From: Acidobacteriota bacterium
Lineage (GTDB): Bacteria > Acidobacteriota > Terriglobia > Terriglobales > Acidobacteriaceae
Direction of reading: 5' to 3'
Assembly (NCBI GenBank): GCA_021819255.1
Contig: JAKART010000090.1
Coordinates: 1-8,033, forward strand
DNA length: 8,033 nt
Part shown: positions 7,128-8,033 of the stretch, one piece after another
Position numbering within the stretch: position 1 is the stretch's first letter
Layout of the letters: the number at the start of each line of letters is the position of its first letter
Made by a program: the position numbers and the translations under genes
The notes under the pieces: generated by a model
Seen by the model: the letters and a program-made list of their open reading frames with translations, nothing else
Databases searched by the model: none
Told to the model about the DNA's origin: nothing

Positions 7128-7133
7128 CGATGG

Positions 7134-7394
7134 ATGGAACTTCTGGTCTACTCCGCCGACTGGTGCCGCGACTGCCGAGACGCCAAGCGTTTTCTCAACC
7201 AGCACGGCATCGTCTACACCGAGATCAATATCGAAACCACCCCTGGAGCTGCGGAAGCCGTCATCGCGCATACCGGCAAGCGCGCCATTCCGCAGTTTGT
7301 GCTTGACGGAAGGTGGATCCAGCCCTACAGGCCCGGCCACGGCTTTCTCTACGAGGAGATGGCTGAGCTGCTGGGAGTCAGCAAGCTGGCCTGA
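7134..7394 (+). CDS. Glutaredoxin-like thioredoxin-fold protein
   Basis: The 86-residue cytoplasmic protein is a small thiol-disulfide oxidoreductase of the glutaredoxin/NrdH/mycoredoxin type. It begins with a strand (MELLVYSAD), has the redox motif WCRDC at 10-14 (C11 and C14), a helix AKRFLNQHGI, the strand YTEINIE at 29-35, the cis-proline motif AIPQF at 51-55 (P53), and a short C-terminal helix EEMAELLGV. The usual glutaredoxin GG turn after the cis-proline strand is replaced by RPGHGF at 66-71. Likely work is reduction of protein or mixed disulfides; the reductant and target are not shown. I choose ATG 7134, since the frame upstream of it only shadows panB on the other strand; ATG 7130 is in a different frame. 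It is divergent from panB and its stop lies 9 bases from that of the convergent channel gene. Confidence 0.85.
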   Translation: MELLVYSADWCRDCRDAKRFLNQHGIVYTEINIETTPGAAEAVIAHTGKRAIPQFVLDGRWIQPYRPGHGFLYEEMAELLGVSKLA

Positions 7395-7403
7395 GTTGCG
7401 GGT

Positions 7404-8033
7404 CTAGAGCGGCTCGTCGCATTCGTCCTCGATCGTCTGGGGCGGACTCGCCGGCGCCCGATGGCCGGCGTGGTGTCCAAACGGCCAGCGTAACCGAAGG
7501 ATCCGCTCGCGATCGGTCTCGCGATGGGCTTCCTCGCTTCGCCCCTTCAGCAGGTCGTTGATCGTCATGATTCCAACCAGCTTGCCGTCTGGGTCGACCA
7601 CCGGATAGGAGGTGAGCGTAGATTCCGCCATCGACATGGCGCAGGCGCGCAACGTGGTTGTCGGCGATACGGTGATTGGATTGGTGTTGGCGTCCTGAGC
7701 CAGAGGCACGGAGAGGTCGTCTTTGCGTGCTGCCGCAATCATCTGCGCCCGAGTGAGGGCGCCGATCAATCTGCCGTCGCTATCGACCAACGGAAAGATG
7801 CGCTGCCAGTGGCTCCAGGCCTCGCCCCCACGCTCCTCCATCTTGCTCAACCAGGCTGCGGCGTCCTTTCGGGTGGCGCTCTCCGGCAGGGCAAAGACGC
7901 TGGTATGCATGGCATGGGAAACGAGAACGGACTCCAGAGGGTCGGAGCCAAACTCCCGGCTTAGATGCATCCCGCGCCGGCTCATGCTCTCCGTGAGCAT
8001 GGAGCGAGGCAGCACCAGAACGCTGACCGCGTA
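7404..8033 (-). CDS. C-terminal part of a ClC-type chloride channel/transporter with two CBS domains (5' end beyond the right edge)
   Basis: The reading frame is open to the window edge, so this is the last 209 codons of a longer protein. The first visible residues, VSVLVLPRSMLTES, followed by MSRRGMHLSREF, resemble the final membrane helix and linker of ClC chloride channels or chloride/proton exchangers, though the membrane core itself is not in view. Two CBS domains follow: the first about residues 39-105 (HAMHTSVFALPESATRKDAA ... RIFPLVDSDGRLIGALTRAQM), the second about 112-165 (ANTNPITVSPTTTLRACAM ... SYPVVDPDGKLVGIMTINDLL). CBS pairs commonly bind adenine nucleotides and tune transport. 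The tail is charged and ends in EDECDEPL. If read alone from GTG 8015 it would look like a free-standing CBS protein, which I think is wrong. The ClC call is inference; the CBS call is firm. Confidence 0.75.
   Translation of the reverse strand, partial: YAVSVLVLPRSMLTESMSRRGMHLSREFGSDPLESVLVSHAMHTSVFALPESATRKDAAAWLSKMEERGGEAWSHWQRIFPLVDSDGRLIGALTRAQMIAAARKDDLSVPLAQDANTNPITVSPTTTLRACAMSMAESTLTSYPVVDPDGKLVGIMTINDLLKGRSEEAHRETDRERILRLRWPFGHHAGHRAPASPPQTIEDECDEPL

Noticed and set aside
6336..7133. A long N-terminal extension of the glutaredoxin-like gene on the plus strand
   Set aside because: This portion lies antisense to panB, and the glutaredoxin fold begins right at ATG 7134 behind its own promoter.
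7404..8015. A stand-alone 203-residue CBS-domain protein starting at GTG 8015
   Set aside because: The frame stays open to the window edge and the residues ahead of the CBS pair look like the end of a ClC membrane domain, so the gene is better read as truncated by the window.

Overview
This GC-rich window holds nine protein-coding genes, seven complete and two cut by the window edges. All are ordinary housekeeping or metabolic functions. I see no tRNA, rRNA, CRISPR array, insertion sequence or prophage gene. The protein styles (a type I glutamine synthetase with a long N-terminal lead-in, a DUF3455 secreted protein, an AguA/AguB putrescine route and a ClC channel with a CBS tail) fit a free-living, GC-rich Gram-negative bacterium. 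Acidobacteriota (Terriglobia) is my best guess, but it rests on impression and not on a search.

Region 1 (1-3878). The first ~99 codons of a glutamine synthetase gene (glnA) run leftward off the window. A 421-base spacer follows; it has candidate promoter elements and a terminator-like hairpin. Four same-strand genes then read rightward with short gaps (38, 18 and 60 bases): N-carbamoylputrescine amidohydrolase (aguB), a small putatively secreted DUF3455 protein, agmatine deiminase (aguA) and the tRNA adenosine deaminase tadA. AguA and AguB together convert agmatine to putrescine, releasing two ammonia and one CO2. The divergent glutamine synthetase could reassimilate that ammonia, although this link is inference.

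Region 2 (3906-7034, minus strand). The tight cluster panB-panC-coaBC encodes ketopantoate hydroxymethyltransferase, pantothenate synthetase and the bifunctional CoaB/CoaC enzyme. PanB and PanC are 2 bases apart, and PanC and CoaBC overlap by 8 bases, so one transcript with translational coupling is likely. Together they cover most of the route from ketoisovalerate to 4'-phosphopantetheine. Ketopantoate reductase, aspartate decarboxylase (beta-alanine supply) and pantothenate kinase must lie elsewhere.

Region 3 (7035-8033). A short divergent promoter region separates panB from a rightward 86-residue glutaredoxin-like gene, which looks as if it is transcribed without a leader. It converges, with only 9 bases between stops, on the C-terminal part of a leftward gene encoding a ClC-type chloride channel tail with two CBS domains.

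I do not find convincing evidence of a previously undescribed system. The points most worth a second look are the DUF3455 gene lodged inside the agu operon, the possible attenuator ahead of aguB, and the apparently leaderless glutaredoxin promoter sharing a 100-base divergent region with panB.
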